Assembly (NCBI RefSeq): GCF_009870125.1
Contig: NC_046681.1
Span: 24,140,001-24,204,000 of the forward strand
Direction of reading: 5' to 3'
From: Drosophila pseudoobscura
Taxonomy: Eukaryota; Arthropoda; Insecta; Diptera; Drosophilidae
DNA: 64,000 bases
Shown: one piece after another, positions 1 to 11,406 of the stretch
Layout: each line of letters begins with the position of its first letter
Numbering within the stretch: position 1 is the stretch's first letter
Notes under the pieces: generated by a model
The model's database searches: none
What the model was told of the DNA's origin: nothing
Seen by the model: the letters and a program-made list of their open reading frames with translations, nothing else
Translations under genes and position numbers: made by a program

Positions 1-578
1 CGCTACGCCGCCAATGAATCGAGCAATAATCAAGTGCGTTGGAGTGCTGGCAAATGGTATTATAATCCAGCCAATCTACGTACAATATGGAACTTTAGTT
101 TCAACTAATCGATGCGACGCAGGTTCATGGTTCATACCAGATTTGGCAGCGCCATCCATAGGAGGGACCACCGCCGGCCGATTTTCTCCGCCAGCCAGGC
201 AAACAGAATGCCTCCGAAAAGACCGCCTATGCAAATGGTGGATGCCACCCAGCCCTGATCCTGAGTGCTTAATGGTCCCGTTTCCAGGGGACTATCCTCG
301 CCGCCCAGTTCCAGAAAACTGGCCGAGGGCCAGCCACAAAATGCTCCATACGATATGGACACAATGTTTACTGCGGAGAAGGGTAAGATAGATATTTAAT
401 ACCCTGATTTTCCCCCAAACGTATGCTATATTGAATGGATATCTTAAGTATTCCGATTTTAAACTTGTTTTAGTAGAATATCCACTATAATACACATCTT
501 TGCAGCACTCTCACTTGAGGTTTACTAACCACTTATGGCAGCCAGGTACTGATATTTAGTACTACCCGAAGAACTCAT
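1..578 (-). CDS. Sugar transporter 1 (MFS, trehalose/glucose type), 3' part outside window
   Basis: N-terminal part of a 12-helix major facilitator sugar porter, which would move sugars across the plasma membrane. I read three exons on the minus strand: 578-530, 370-138 and 75-1, with GT-AG introns and an unbroken frame. The start is the ATG at 578 (MSSSGSTKYQYLAAIS). Exon 2 then gives the first helix (SISYGAFCGWPSASFLE) and the loop signature GRRWS at the end of helix 2. Exon 3 begins IGWIIIPFA and runs through RFIGGVA off the window edge. The family resemblance is to fly tret-1-like transporters (CG3285, CG33281, CG33282, CG15406 from memory). Its second exon is 233 nt, as in the two related genes downstream, so these are tandem-type paralogues. 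The exact orthologue cannot be named. Confidence 0.85.
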
Positions 579-1861
579 GATGTTAATGTGATTTTTCCAC
601 TGATTAAACTAGTGTATACAGTATGTATATTCATCTAAAATGCATTGCCCGACGACAGCGAATCCTCGAATGCTCGATGGGCGTTGTTTGCCACTAAGTT
701 TTCACGCTTAACTAAGCGAAACCAGTGGCTGGAAGATAATATTTATACATTGCATTAGATCGTAAATGAACACGAAACCGCCAGAGAGCCAGCGAGGGAG
801 CCAAGTTGTAAAGAGAATGCGCGACAGGGAGCGCAAACTCTGTAGATTAGGGGAACTACTGCTCGTATATGGTACGGCGTTATCACCGCACCTCATTATG
901 CTCATAGAGAACTCGTAAGAGAACGGGCAGAACTATCAACTAAACGAAAACTAATATATTACTGCCTCAGGGTGTGAATGCATATTTGTTGTTGCTAACC
1001 CCCGAGGGATTATTTACAATTATAATTGCAGTGCCCAATGCTTTTGAATTATTGCCCATTTCCCTGATTTGATAGCCGTTCGAAACAGCAGCTGTAATGA
1101 GAGAGAGAGAGAGGGGCAACAAAGAGAGCGAGCAGGAGAGAGAGAGAGAGAAAGATTAGGCATTGCGATTGTAAATTACATACTAATAATGCGCAAATAT
1201 TTGCCACTGTCCCCAGATACAGATACCCGCGGCAAACAGACGTCCGTCCGAATTATTCCCCATTAAAGGCGTAAATTTGGATTACTCTTTGGCCAGCTTA
1301 GGGTCTTGTCTCTGTTTGTTCGCCAAGCGAAAGTACTCGTGCCGGAGCTGGTTGTGTGATCATGAGGATGATATGGGGGCCACAAGGCGTGCTAAGAGCA
1401 TGCGCCTCGAAAGAAAAGGAAAGCCAAATATGATGGCCAATCGTAAAGATATTCTGTCTCTAGTGTTTCTGATTAAACTTCAATTTGTCTTTGAAACTTT
1501 TTTCAGTGTAGATTTGAAGCAGTTTGAAAGATATGAAACGCGTGTCCCAACATTTCGTAATACTAACAACGTTCTAGACGTTTTTTTGGCTAATCATTAA
1601 TTAAAAAGCAATTCCAGCGACTTTTATCTTGGGTAATTTCTGGGCAGAACCCACCCCGTGCGAGATAAGATTTATATGATCTTCGGAGAAGGGAAAGAGT
1701 ACCACAGAGTGGAGTACAGATAAGACGAGGTTCCCGCCCCCCCTTTACCAGAATCATTTCTGAGCGGATGAGTAAGAACTTAGAAGGTATTTCATGTCGG
1801 TATGCAATAAGAGAATTCGTTGCATATGTTACTGTCCTTCGTTAAATCGAAACTAATCTAC
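579..1861. other. Intergenic region between transporter 1 and transporter 2
   Basis: No open frame with a convincing start, splice sites or family motif was found on either strand. The region holds a GA-rich tract near 1098-1155 and otherwise ordinary AT-rich sequence. It contains the 5' flank of transporter 1 and the 3' flank of transporter 2. Confidence 0.6.
1098..1155. repeat. GA-rich microsatellite
   Basis: Interrupted (GA)n run. Such tracts can bind GAGA factor in flies, but nothing here ties it to a promoter. Confidence 0.8.
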
Positions 1862-1868
1862 ATTTATT
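1862..1868 (-). terminator. Candidate poly(A) signal for transporter 2
   Basis: The minus strand reads AATAAA about 45 bases after the stop codon of transporter 2, a plausible cleavage signal position. Confidence 0.5.
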
Positions 1869-1911
1869 ATATTAATACTATCGTTGGTATGTGAGCTAGC
1901 AGGTGCATGCC

Positions 1912-3728
1912 TCAAATGTGTGTGGCAATGTGGCCATTGGTTATAGCCGAGCCCTTGGCCACTCCCCCATCGTCCACATAGCCGAGCTCACGTTGCACGG
2001 CGGATGCCCGTCGGTTGCGTGTTTCCGGGAGCAGGGGCAACGATATTAAGCCCACAAATATGGAGGCACCGGCAAAGACCCACAGGTACAGGACCAGGCC
2101 AGGAGCAATCGACGTCTTGACCGCATTGAATGCCTGCAAGAAATATTGACCAAAATCAATTTGTAGTCGTATGCATGTGGCAACGTTGCTGCGGCTACCA
2201 GAATTGAACGTACCTCAATCATGCCGAAAAGCAGCAGCCAGGAGAACGCAGAGGCCAGCGAGTAGAGCACATCATGAAGCTGTGCGAAGGATACGAGATG
2301 TTTAGGCTTTCTGGAGTGTGTGCCTTTACGGCAGGACCTACCTTTGTGGGCAACACTTCACTGCTGACAACCGCCGCCAGTGGGTACAGGCCGAAGCTGA
2401 CAAACAATAGCTGGATGGCCAACAGGAAAATGGGCAGGTAACGCTCACAACACGCACCCAACATCCAGTCTTTACCAAACTGCTTGAACAGGGCCAGCGC
2501 AATGACCGCGGCAGCAGACATTAGCGATGAGAGGCAAAGCAGAAGCTGCAAAAATCAACCAATCAAAAAGAAATCGTGAGCATTGCTGCGCTAAAGGTCT
2601 TAGGGGTCAAAGCAGACCTTGCGCGGCAGACGAGGACCGACGAGACGGGCCAGGAGTGCGCCCACGCACTGGGCTGTGGCCAGGATAACGTAGTTCGTCT
2701 CCGTGGAGTAGCCAGTGCGTCCCAGGAAGTCGGCGGCATAGTTGAGCTCCACAAAGACGCCGCTGAGCTTGGCGCAGACGGTAAGCAGCAGGCTGACAAA
2801 GATCAGACGAACAATGTAGCTCTGGGGCATGGGCGCTGAGCCAATGTTCTTGCCCAGGCTCTTCATCTCGGCCTTGAACTCAGCCAGTTCGCTAAGGTAT
2901 TCGGGCTTCTCCCGATCGTCGATGTCGCGGATGCCGCGGTACCAGCGGAGCGACTTCTCCAGGCAGGCCACGTTCTCGTTGCGCATATAGAAGTGCGGAC
3001 TCTCCTGCACAAACGGGAAGCTCATGGTGAACACAAAGGACACAGCACAGCCGACTATGTTGACCAGGTCGTAGGGCACGTAGTAGCTCAGGACAAAGCC
3101 CAGCAGGATGCCCATGGTGCGCCACAGTTCGATGGTGAAGGTGAGTCGTGCCGCCTTCTCGCGCGTCTCGGATATCTCGTTAATGAATATGGGCAGGACG
3201 ACGAAGGCGGCTCCAGCGGCAACACCCGTGAACATCCGCGATGCGTAAATGTGCACAATGTCGAAGCCAAAGTGAATGCAGAACCATCCGAACTGGTGAA
3301 AGTCAGCGTGAAAGTCGTTACTGTAACTAGGCAATTCATGAACCCGTCAATGAATTGGACTCACAATTTGCAGCAGGCCCGACCAGAGCAGCACCGACTT
3401 GGGTCCGATGCGCAGGGCCAACACTCCTGAAACCAGAGCTCCGATAGCAGCGCTGAGGAAGAGGTATCCTGTCAGCCAGGCGGTGCCTGCTGGATCCGTC
3501 ACCTTGTTTAGCGGCGTTCGAGTCTCCGACTCGTAGAGGGCCATGTGGGCCGGTGTTATGCCAAACATAATCCCAAAGTTAAAGCAGAGCAGGTTGCCTA
3601 AGTGAGGGGGAGGAGAACTGGGGGTAAGTGGGTGATATTGTGCATCAGGGTAGTGTTCGGGGGCACTCACCAATGGCTGTGGCAACGCTCTGAATGGCCC
3701 GGCCACTGACTTTCGTGGGTAGGCACAT
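1912..3728 (-). CDS. Sugar transporter 2 (MFS, trehalose/glucose type), complete
   Basis: Complete sugar porter of 485 residues, assembled from six minus-strand exons: 3728-3671, 3597-3365, 3292-2618, 2545-2342, 2279-2214 and 2133-1912. All introns have GT-AG ends and the phases fit. The start is MCLPTKVSGRAIQSVATAIG. Exon 3 encodes helices 4 to 7, including RMFTGVAAGAAFVVLPIFI and the family motif NEISETREKAARL. The C-terminal exon contains the sugar-porter signature LLPETRNRR just after helix 12. The donor after exon 3 (GTCTGC) is weak but is needed to keep the frame into LLLCLSSLMS. The second exon is 233 nt, as in the other two transporters here. Transport of a hexose or trehalose is a family inference; the substrate is unknown. 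Confidence 0.9.
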
Positions 3729-4566
3729 GATGTTGCTCCTGTTCCGATCAGAGTTGATTTTTCCGCACTAAATATTCCTGCAACGCGCTGCACTGAAGCT
3801 ACACACTGAGAGTCGGTGAATGGATGCTGTGCGGGTATTTATGGCTACGGGGCCAATGGCTGTTATCTTACCGTGGAAGCAGATAAGAGGCTCCCCGAAA
3901 AGAGTCGCCCGCAGCGTTATCCAATTGAACCCAACGGAGGACCGTGACCAGACCAGAGTAGTGTTTCCCACTTGTTTATGTATAGTTGAGTTGGCAGCTA
4001 AAATGAGCAATATCTATGCAGATATATATTTGCCCAACGTGAGTCCACAAGATGATAAGATGTGAGGACTGTCTACTGTCTGCCCTGGTTGGCTACCTCT
4101 GTTGCTGCTGCTGATGAATGTCCGGATGTCGGCTTCTGTGCTAGGGTAGCTCACAGCGACATCAAACAATAAGTTGGTTAATTGAAATGCGAATAATTCT
4201 TCGGAGTCAATTAAAAGCAATTGCAGAGGCAATTGAGAGGCAACTATAAACGATTGAAGAACATGCAAGTGCATGAGTGCAATTTTCCTTTCAACTAAAA
4301 CTAATTGCGATATGTTAGTTAAAATGCATTTTAATAAAAGTCTTCAGGCCTATCATACATATATTTAAACAAAGAAACTCCATTTCAAATTTTAAACGGT
4401 CAAACCCGCCAATATACGCGATACTATATCGATATGGGCTTATCGATGACGATAGCTGCGATCGTAGCCATACCAAAGGTGACTGCTATGACACGATAAA
4501 CAGCTGACTTTTGCCGGGAGTTTTTGTTTATCGTAGTCTTAATATTGTTTAAACTGTAAAAATACA
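3729..4566. promoter_or_regulatory. Divergent intergenic region between transporter 2 and fidgetin-like gene
   Basis: About 840 bases separating two divergent start codons (3728 minus, 4567 plus). It must hold both promoters. Apart from the DRE-like pair near 4427-4448 I recognise no sites, and no coding potential was seen. Confidence 0.5.
4427..4448. promoter_or_regulatory. Pair of DRE-like sites upstream of fidgetin-like gene
   Basis: An exact TATCGATA lies at 4427-4434 and a near match TATCGATG at 4441-4448, 120-140 bases before the ATG. DREF-bound DREs mark housekeeping and replication-related promoters in flies. The assignment to this gene is inference from position. Confidence 0.5.
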
Positions 4567-6632
4567 ATGGCCAAGGCACCCGAACAATGGGGCGAGATAT
4601 ATGCAGCCAACGAAGCCATTTGGCAGGCAGAAGAACCCACTGCCAGGAGCAAACAAAATGCCTGGCGCACACAAAGAATATTGCTGGCCCAAGCCACGCG
4701 GTAGATTCTCATTTATTGTAAACAAAAACGGCCTTGCATTAACATTTTAACAAATTGCAGACACTTAAATGATGCGATCCATAATGCTGTAACCAAAGAG
4801 CATTTTGATAAACTGGAAACAGGCAGGAGTTCTGAGGAAATCGTTAAGCAGCGCGTCGAGAGATGCCAGCAGATAATAAAGGGGAGTCGGCGATGCGGTT
4901 CCAGGCAATCACTGGTGTTTAGAATGCCCTCGTCCAGCGTATTTGAGCCTGCTTGCCGGGGCACATATGAGAGCTGCCAGCACAATGAAATGGCTTTGAG
5001 GGATTTGCACAAGCTACTAGCTCCTAGTGGAACTAATGAGAATGCCTCCCGTAATTCAGTCGCACATTTCCCAGCAACAGGACGACTGGTATCTGCGGAA
5101 ACAGCCACCAATCCAAATAAGGGGGTGCATTTGAATAATACACGTAGTTGCAGCACCGTTTCGGCTTCCGCTTCCGCTGAGGAGTCCGATCCGAATTGGT
5201 TTGGCTTTCGTACTGCCCGCGAACAGCAATCGCTGGATGATTTAAAGGTATGTACATATGTATGTGCGTGCTATCAATGAAAAATTGGTCAAACCTTCAT
5301 TTCTGTTGAAATCCAAGCAGAAAAAGAATCCACAGGGTGTAAGCGCTCCATCCGATATCATGAATTACAGGAAAAAGACTCTCGGAGGACGGCGTACGGT
5401 TCATTCAAATTATGTGCCGCCCACATTGCAAGGGCAGGGCCAAAATGACAACCGCAGCAAGGGGTGAGAACACATTTCGCATTGCAAAACGTATTGTATT
5501 AATTCCAATCTCCCAGCAGTTCCAGTGCGGGCAACATACCGGCTTCGCTGTCGCATCTTGACGCTCAAATGGTTGAGCAAATAATGGGGGAGAGCATGCA
5601 CAACTTCAAGAATGTGGGTAAGTGTATTTCGTATGCGCACTATTATATGTACACAAATATTGATATATTCAATTAAATTGTAGCCTGGGAAGATATTGCC
5701 GGCTTGGAATCTGCCAAATCAACATTCCTGGAAGCCATTATTCTGCCGCTGCGGCGTCCCGATTTGTTCACTGGCGTGCGCTGTCCCCCACGAGGTGTTC
5801 TGTTGTTTGGTCCGCCCGGGACCGGCAAGACATTGATAGCCAAAAGTATTGCCTCTCAGGCCAAGGCAAAGTTCTTCAGCATCAATCCCTCCACCCTTAC
5901 TTCCAAGTGGGTAGGCGAGGCCGAGAAGCTGGTGAAGACTTTGTTTGCTGTGGCTGTTGCCCATCAGCCATCCGTAAGTTAATGGATGATAAAGCCTCTA
6001 GGCGATGCCAATACCTTTACTGCACTTCCCAGATTATCTTTATCGATGAGGTTGACTCACTTCTATCGAAGCGGTCTGGCAACGAGAACGAGAGCACGTT
6101 GCGCCTGAAAAATGAGTTCCTGATACATTTGGATGGTGCTGCCACCAACGATGAGCATCAGATTCTGGTTATAGGAGCCACTAATCGGCCACAGGAGCTC
6201 GATGAGGCAGTGCGTCGACGCTTTGTGCGCCGCTTGTATGTCCCACTGCCCACAAAGGAGGCACGTCAACAAATCATCGAAAAGATACTCGCCCAAGTGA
6301 AGCACAGTCTTAGTTCGCCCGAAATCAATGAGCTGGCGGAGCTCACTGATGGCTACTCAGGGGCGGATGTAGATAGCCTGTGTCGTTATGCATCAATGGC
6401 TCCGCTGCGTTCGCTTACCAACTCCCAGATGGAGGTTATACAGCCGCATCAGGTAATACTTCTGTCTGGGGCTTGCAACAACTCTTACAGATTGAACTTT
6501 TATAATTTGCAGTTGCCTGCCGTAACCATGGACGACTTTAAAAAGGCTCTGAAAGTGATTTCCAAGAGTGTTTCGCCGGAGGATTGCCAACGATTTGCCG
6601 AATGGAATGAAATCTATGGCATCAGACACTGA
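4567..6632 (+). CDS. CG3326: Fidgetin-like AAA ATPase
   Basis: A microtubule-severing or remodelling type AAA ATPase of the fidgetin/spastin/katanin (meiotic) clade, 564 residues. Seven exons: 4567-4700, 4761-5247, 5321-5463, 5517-5617, 5684-5973, 6033-6452 and 6513-6632. The phases fit throughout. The N-terminal half is low in motifs. The AAA module starts at [12 protein letters not shown] and has Walker A GPPGTGKT, pore-loop residues around [11 protein letters not shown], Walker [12 protein letters not shown], sensor-1 IGATNRP, arginine fingers VRRRFVRR, and the C-terminal meiotic-AAA extension ending NEIYGIRH. The acceptor of exon 4 is a NAGNAG (5515-5519) that would add or remove one serine. 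The symbol is my recollection of the D. melanogaster orthologue at 23F. Fidgetin-like 1 proteins also act in recombination repair in other animals. Confidence 0.92.
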
Positions 6633-7157
6633 GAAAAGGCGATTTTACATTCGAAGTAAGAGAAATTCATTTTATAATTTTCTTGTTTTTTCTTTTTGTT
6701 TAATAATACTTTGGAAACTATGCATGAACACAAAGTAAAGGAAAGACTATTGATTAAATTGTACAATGATTTTGGGATTGTATCTAAATGTATCTCCTTT
6801 TGTTGAAAACTCACAGCACATCGAAATTAGATTTGTATACTTTAATTAATTATAATTATATTATATATTATTATATAATTATAATAATTAACTAATTAGC
6901 TAATCTAACTATTTACAGAAGTTCTTCGAGTTAAAAACTATGCGGAGGCAGTTGGAAAATTGCGTGCGAAGTTTTCTTATTCCTAGAATTTGTTTTCGCC
7001 ACTTTTTTGGCACAAGAAGAGAAGCCAGAGGTGTTTATAACTATTATAAAATACCATTTATAAGAAAAGCGTTTCTAATTCACAATTAATTTAAGAGGTA
7101 TGTACGAGTATACGATAAAACTGACTTAACACTAACTAGCAAGGACTTAAGACTATT
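6633..7157. other. Convergent 3' region between fidgetin-like gene and receptor kinase
   Basis: AT-rich 525 bases between two convergent stop codons. It includes a strongly palindromic TA-rich run (TTAATTAATTATAATTATAT and its mirror) near 6840-6905. I see no genes here. It presumably carries both 3' UTRs. Confidence 0.6.
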
Positions 7158-10100
7158 CTAATCCCTATTCTCTTTAATCGGCGGAAATACGTAATCATCA
7201 CTCAGACTGTTAATGTCCACATACGTGGTCTTTGGGCTCAACACCCTGTACAGGGCATCGAATGTGGGCCGCTCCTCGGGCTCCTCCAGCCAGCACTGCA
7301 GCATGATGGTGTACACCTGCGGTGTGCAGATGTCCGGCCGCTGCAGGCGGTTTCCTGCCAGCAGGAAGGGTATCAGCTCGCTGTTGCTTATCGTCGGATA
7401 CGGCGAGGCGCCCAGCGTGCCAATCTCCCACAGCACCACCCCGTACGCCCAGATGTCGCTCTTGCTCGAGTAGACATTGTCCCGAATGGCCTCGATGGAG
7501 AGCCAGCGCAGGGGCAGCTAGGGGGAGAGTCAAATCCGTATAATGGTGTGAGAGTTTCCTGGAAAATACTGAACTTCTGGGGGAACTCAGACTCACCTTT
7601 CGCGTCTTTGTGTTTGTGTAGATGCCATGCCTGGATAGGCCGAAATCGGAAATTTTCAAGGTCTTGTTATTGTCAATTAGCACATTGCGAGCAGCCAGGT
7701 CTCTGTAAAGTTAAAAATAATTAAGCCCGAGCCTAGCTTAGTCGTAATCCTCTATCCTCCCCCGCCCACTCTTACCGATGCGTAATCTCTTGCTCCTCGA
7801 GGAATCGCATGCCGTTTGCTATCTGCAAGGCAAAGTTGTGCAACTCTCTGTTGTCGAGGATGTACTCAAAGGGCTCCTCGTCCTCCACAATGGTATAGGT
7901 GGCTTAAAATGCACAAAAGAACAATGAGCTAACTCCTGTCTCCTGGACCACTAATTGCCTTTATATCTTTAACTTACTTTCGGCGAACGAGGGAATGGTC
8001 TCCCGGCCTCGAGCCGGTCCCAGACTATTCGGAGGACCAGTGGAGGAGTCCTCGGAGCATTGGAGCTCTATGCTTTGGCTGGATGCCTTCAATTCGATAT
8101 AGTTGACGCTCTGGTTAGACTTGGGCAGACCCCCTGCAGAGGTGGAGGTGCCACCACTAACCGTTCTGGCCATGATGGGCTTGCAGCTGGTGTAATTGGC
8201 ATTGCGGAGCTTCAGTTTACCTGCCTCCTGCCGCACCGTTCGCAAATAGCTCAGCTGAGGAAGCATTTTGGGAGTACTCGTACAATTTAAGGACAGAGCA
8301 GTTAATTGAATGGATTTCTATAGTTACCAAATTGCCCCGTCCCACATACTCCATAATCATGAGGTAGGGCGCCTTGATTGTGGAGCAGCCCAGAAAGCAG
8401 ACCACATTGTGATGTGTGCCAACACCCTTGAGCATTTCAATTTCGGCCAGAAATTCGGCCACCTCGTCGGCAGTGGGATTCGCTATATGGAAGAGATTCA
8501 CGAGAGCTTAACCCATGGCTCTTAATGCTGCAAATAGTGACGGCAAACACTCACGTTTCAGCTGCTTCACAGCCACAATGGTTGTGCCCCGCATGCGTCG
8601 CAGGTTGATAGCCGTCGCCTCGTGAACGCGTCCGAATGCACCCTCTCCCAGCATGCGTCCCATGTGGATGGCCGAGTGTGGCACCTCGAATATGTCGGCC
8701 AGACCCTGGGCCTGCGACTGCTGAATGGGAGTGGATAACGGAATGGAACGTTAGCGGTAAGAAGCTTAACAAAACGGAAGGGAATGGTTCTAGTTCTCAC
8801 CTCCACATACTTGTCCACGTAGTTGATGTTGTCCTCCATTCTAGAATGGATTCGGAGTGGGGAATAGGCATGGGAATTAGCTGGGGAATCGATCAGGACT
8901 CAAAATCTTATCACTTACTCGATAGCGGAGGTATCGAAGGTTTTCATAGAGATCTCCTCCTTGTGCAGCTTGGCCTTGGTCCGGGCCCGTCGGCGGCGCA
9001 CCATCAGCAGGTAGAGGCCGGCCAGGATAACAGCAATAAGCATAGCGCTCATAATGATAATGGAGTTGCTCTACGAGTACAACAATGGACAAACGCATTT
9101 CACAATATTTCCTTTTTCGAGTCTCGTCCCTCGCTTGTGTCTGCTTACCACATTATCCTCGTCCGAGAGCACTATGGGATTGGCTGGCACTGTAAAATCA
9201 AATAACGTTGTTTTGTTTCATGTTAGCATTTTGGTACCGTGGACTACTCCTACCTGGTACCTTGGTTACACTGCGAGGCCCTTCACAGCCAGACGTATCC
9301 ATGATGACGGCCTGCAGATTTAGGGAGGCCTTTTCCTTCAGCTGTGTGCCAAGCGGCAGCCTCATGTTACCCTCGAAGCCCTTCGGTGTGGGCTTGAAGT
9401 TCAGCTCGCTCAGATTATAGGCTCGAATCAGAAGATTTTTTAGTACTCCTCCCCAGGGCAATGAAGGATTCATTTCTTCGTTTATTCTGCAACGAAAAAA
9501 TGCATGCATATTTAGGGTACGAGTATCCTCCTCTCCACTAGCCTTTGAATAGTAACATCATTTGCAGTAGTTAAGCTCTTCAAACTACTTGCAAAGCTCT
9601 TGGATGAGTAAACTCAGCTTTCTTGGCCAAATTAGCAAGCTGCTGCAGGGTGCCCATGCAATCATGGAAATTGAAGGAACTTTTGAACTAACTGGTGATG
9701 CTGGTGCTGGAGGGACAGGACGAGAATGCAGACGTGCTGAGAGTCGAGAATTAGTTGCACTCTTACAATTACCATATCGAGTGACTCCTAACTTTCTCTT
9801 TAGAATAAGAGTTATTTGTATGCTCTTGAATTTAATTCTAGAGCCAGACACTATCCATTTTAAAGATGCCTGCTTTGTAATCTACATATACTATGTATAT
9901 GCTCCCCCACGGCAAAGCAGCTTAAGGCAGCACATGATGCAACTATATAAAAGTGGTCCACTCCCGCAACGCGCTCTCTATTCGGGTCTTATTTTGCTCA
10001 GCACAACAGCAAACTTCGTTCTTTTCTCTCTCTCATCGAACATGGCGTTAAAGAGCTCTCATTAAAGCTGAGCGTAAAGTACGACCCGAAAGAGAGCGAG

Positions 10101-11406
10101 TGGACCACCTTTATATATTTACATCATTTTTCTTACTTCCGCAATCGATCTGTCGTGCTCTCGCTTTCATTAGAGCACGGACCTATCACTCGCTTCTTGA
10201 ATATGCTCTTAGAATAGATATTCAATCCGACAAAACCTTTAACGGACCCCCCGCGTCTGGAAAAGCTCAGTAGCTCAACATAATCTAATTAATAGTCTCT
10301 CTCCTATCCAATAGAGCGAAAACTAATTAACATAACAGTTCCTGTTAAGCGTGCAATTGATAAACAGGCGAAGGACACACAACCGTTGCCATGCCAAGTC
10401 ACCGCTACTCACTTTAATTGCATTTTGTAGAGACGAAGCGTCTCGTGCAGGTGACTGGCCTGCTCCTTACGCAACTGCTCACTGGCCTGGATTGAAAAAC
10501 TGATGCTAATGGTGTCGTTGGTCAGCATTTTGGCAGCAGTCAGGACCTTGGGTGGCGTTGGCGCCAGCTGACAGGAGCACTTTCCGGACACGCATTCTAC
10601 GGGATAAAAGAACAAAAATTACATAGCTCCTCACTAAAATCAATTGGTGTGTCAGACGCACGTGGAATAAAGATGCGAGTGGATCTCCGGACCAGGGCAT
10701 TAGAGGTCTCCACGGTGACCTTATACTGACAGCCGAACATGTAGTTGCAGTCGACCGACTCCACATTAAGATTGGGGTTGAGCGGCAGGTAGACATAGCT
10801 CGATGGCTTCTCCTTGATGCCGTACTCGCTGCAGGGGGCATCCGGACAGCGTGTGTTGTTCACGGCACTGACAAGGACATTGTAGGAAGTGCCTGCAAAA
10901 GACAGCGCGGAATTGCAGGGCTGGAATATCATCCGGATCAAGGGATTAACTCACCTTCGGGCAGGTTGTCCTGCCATCGCACCTGTATGCGCGGTATCTT
11001 CTCCATGTACAAAGTGACGTTGGTACTCAGTTCCGTGATTTCCCCATCGGTCATTGGCTGTTCATCAAACAAGAAGAGTGCACGCAAAAACATATAAAAA
11101 TTGCAACTTATGGCTGGTAAATAATAGAGTTTTACTTACGTTGATGCGTATCCTGGTTCCTGGCTCTGCTGATCTCACATCTGATGCTTTCTGGCTGGCA
11201 TCTGGCCTTGGGATCCCCGAAGTCGTTGCCATTGCGGTGGCAGTGGCAGTGCTACTGTTGCGCCCTATGTTCGAGGCAGTTGTAGTGCTAAAATTGACCC
11301 CCAAGTCCGTGGCACTGGTAGTTGCACAACATATCAGCACCAGCACCAGCCATTGCTGGAGTATGAAGCTAATGCCAATTGTGTGTGTGAACAGCATTTT
11401 GAGCAT
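7158..11406 (-). CDS. CG3277: Split-domain receptor tyrosine kinase
   Basis: A single-pass receptor tyrosine kinase, about 812 residues, from 14 minus-strand exons: 11406-11140, 11057-10955, 10892-10662, 10596-10413, 9486-9254, 9189-9149, 9070-8919, 8840-8801, 8717-8555, 8482-8328, 8254-7978, 7902-7776, 7702-7597 and 7517-7158. The start MLKMLFTHTIGIS leads into a signal peptide (LVLVLICCATTSA). The ectodomain has several cysteines and fibronectin-III-like strands. The transmembrane helix is IIIIMSAMLIAVILAGLYLL, followed by a basic stop-transfer. The kinase shows GEGAFGRV, catalytic lysine in VAVKQLK, HRDLAARN, DFGLSR and RWLSIEAI, so it should be active. An insert of about 80 residues splits the lobes as in FGFR/PDGFR types. 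The ligand is unknown. The symbol is from memory of the 23F orthologue, where it also neighbours CG3326. Confidence 0.9.
9934..10127. repeat. Foldback inverted repeat in a kinase intron
   Basis: Arms 9934-10002 and 10067-10127 are imperfect inverted copies separated by about 64 bases. Matching blocks include ATGATG.AA.TATATAAA, GTGGTCCACTC, GCTCTCT..TCGGGTC and GCTCAGC. It lies in the 926-base intron 9487-10412. It could be a small foldback/MITE-type element or the source of a long hairpin RNA. No target duplication was identified. Confidence 0.7.
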
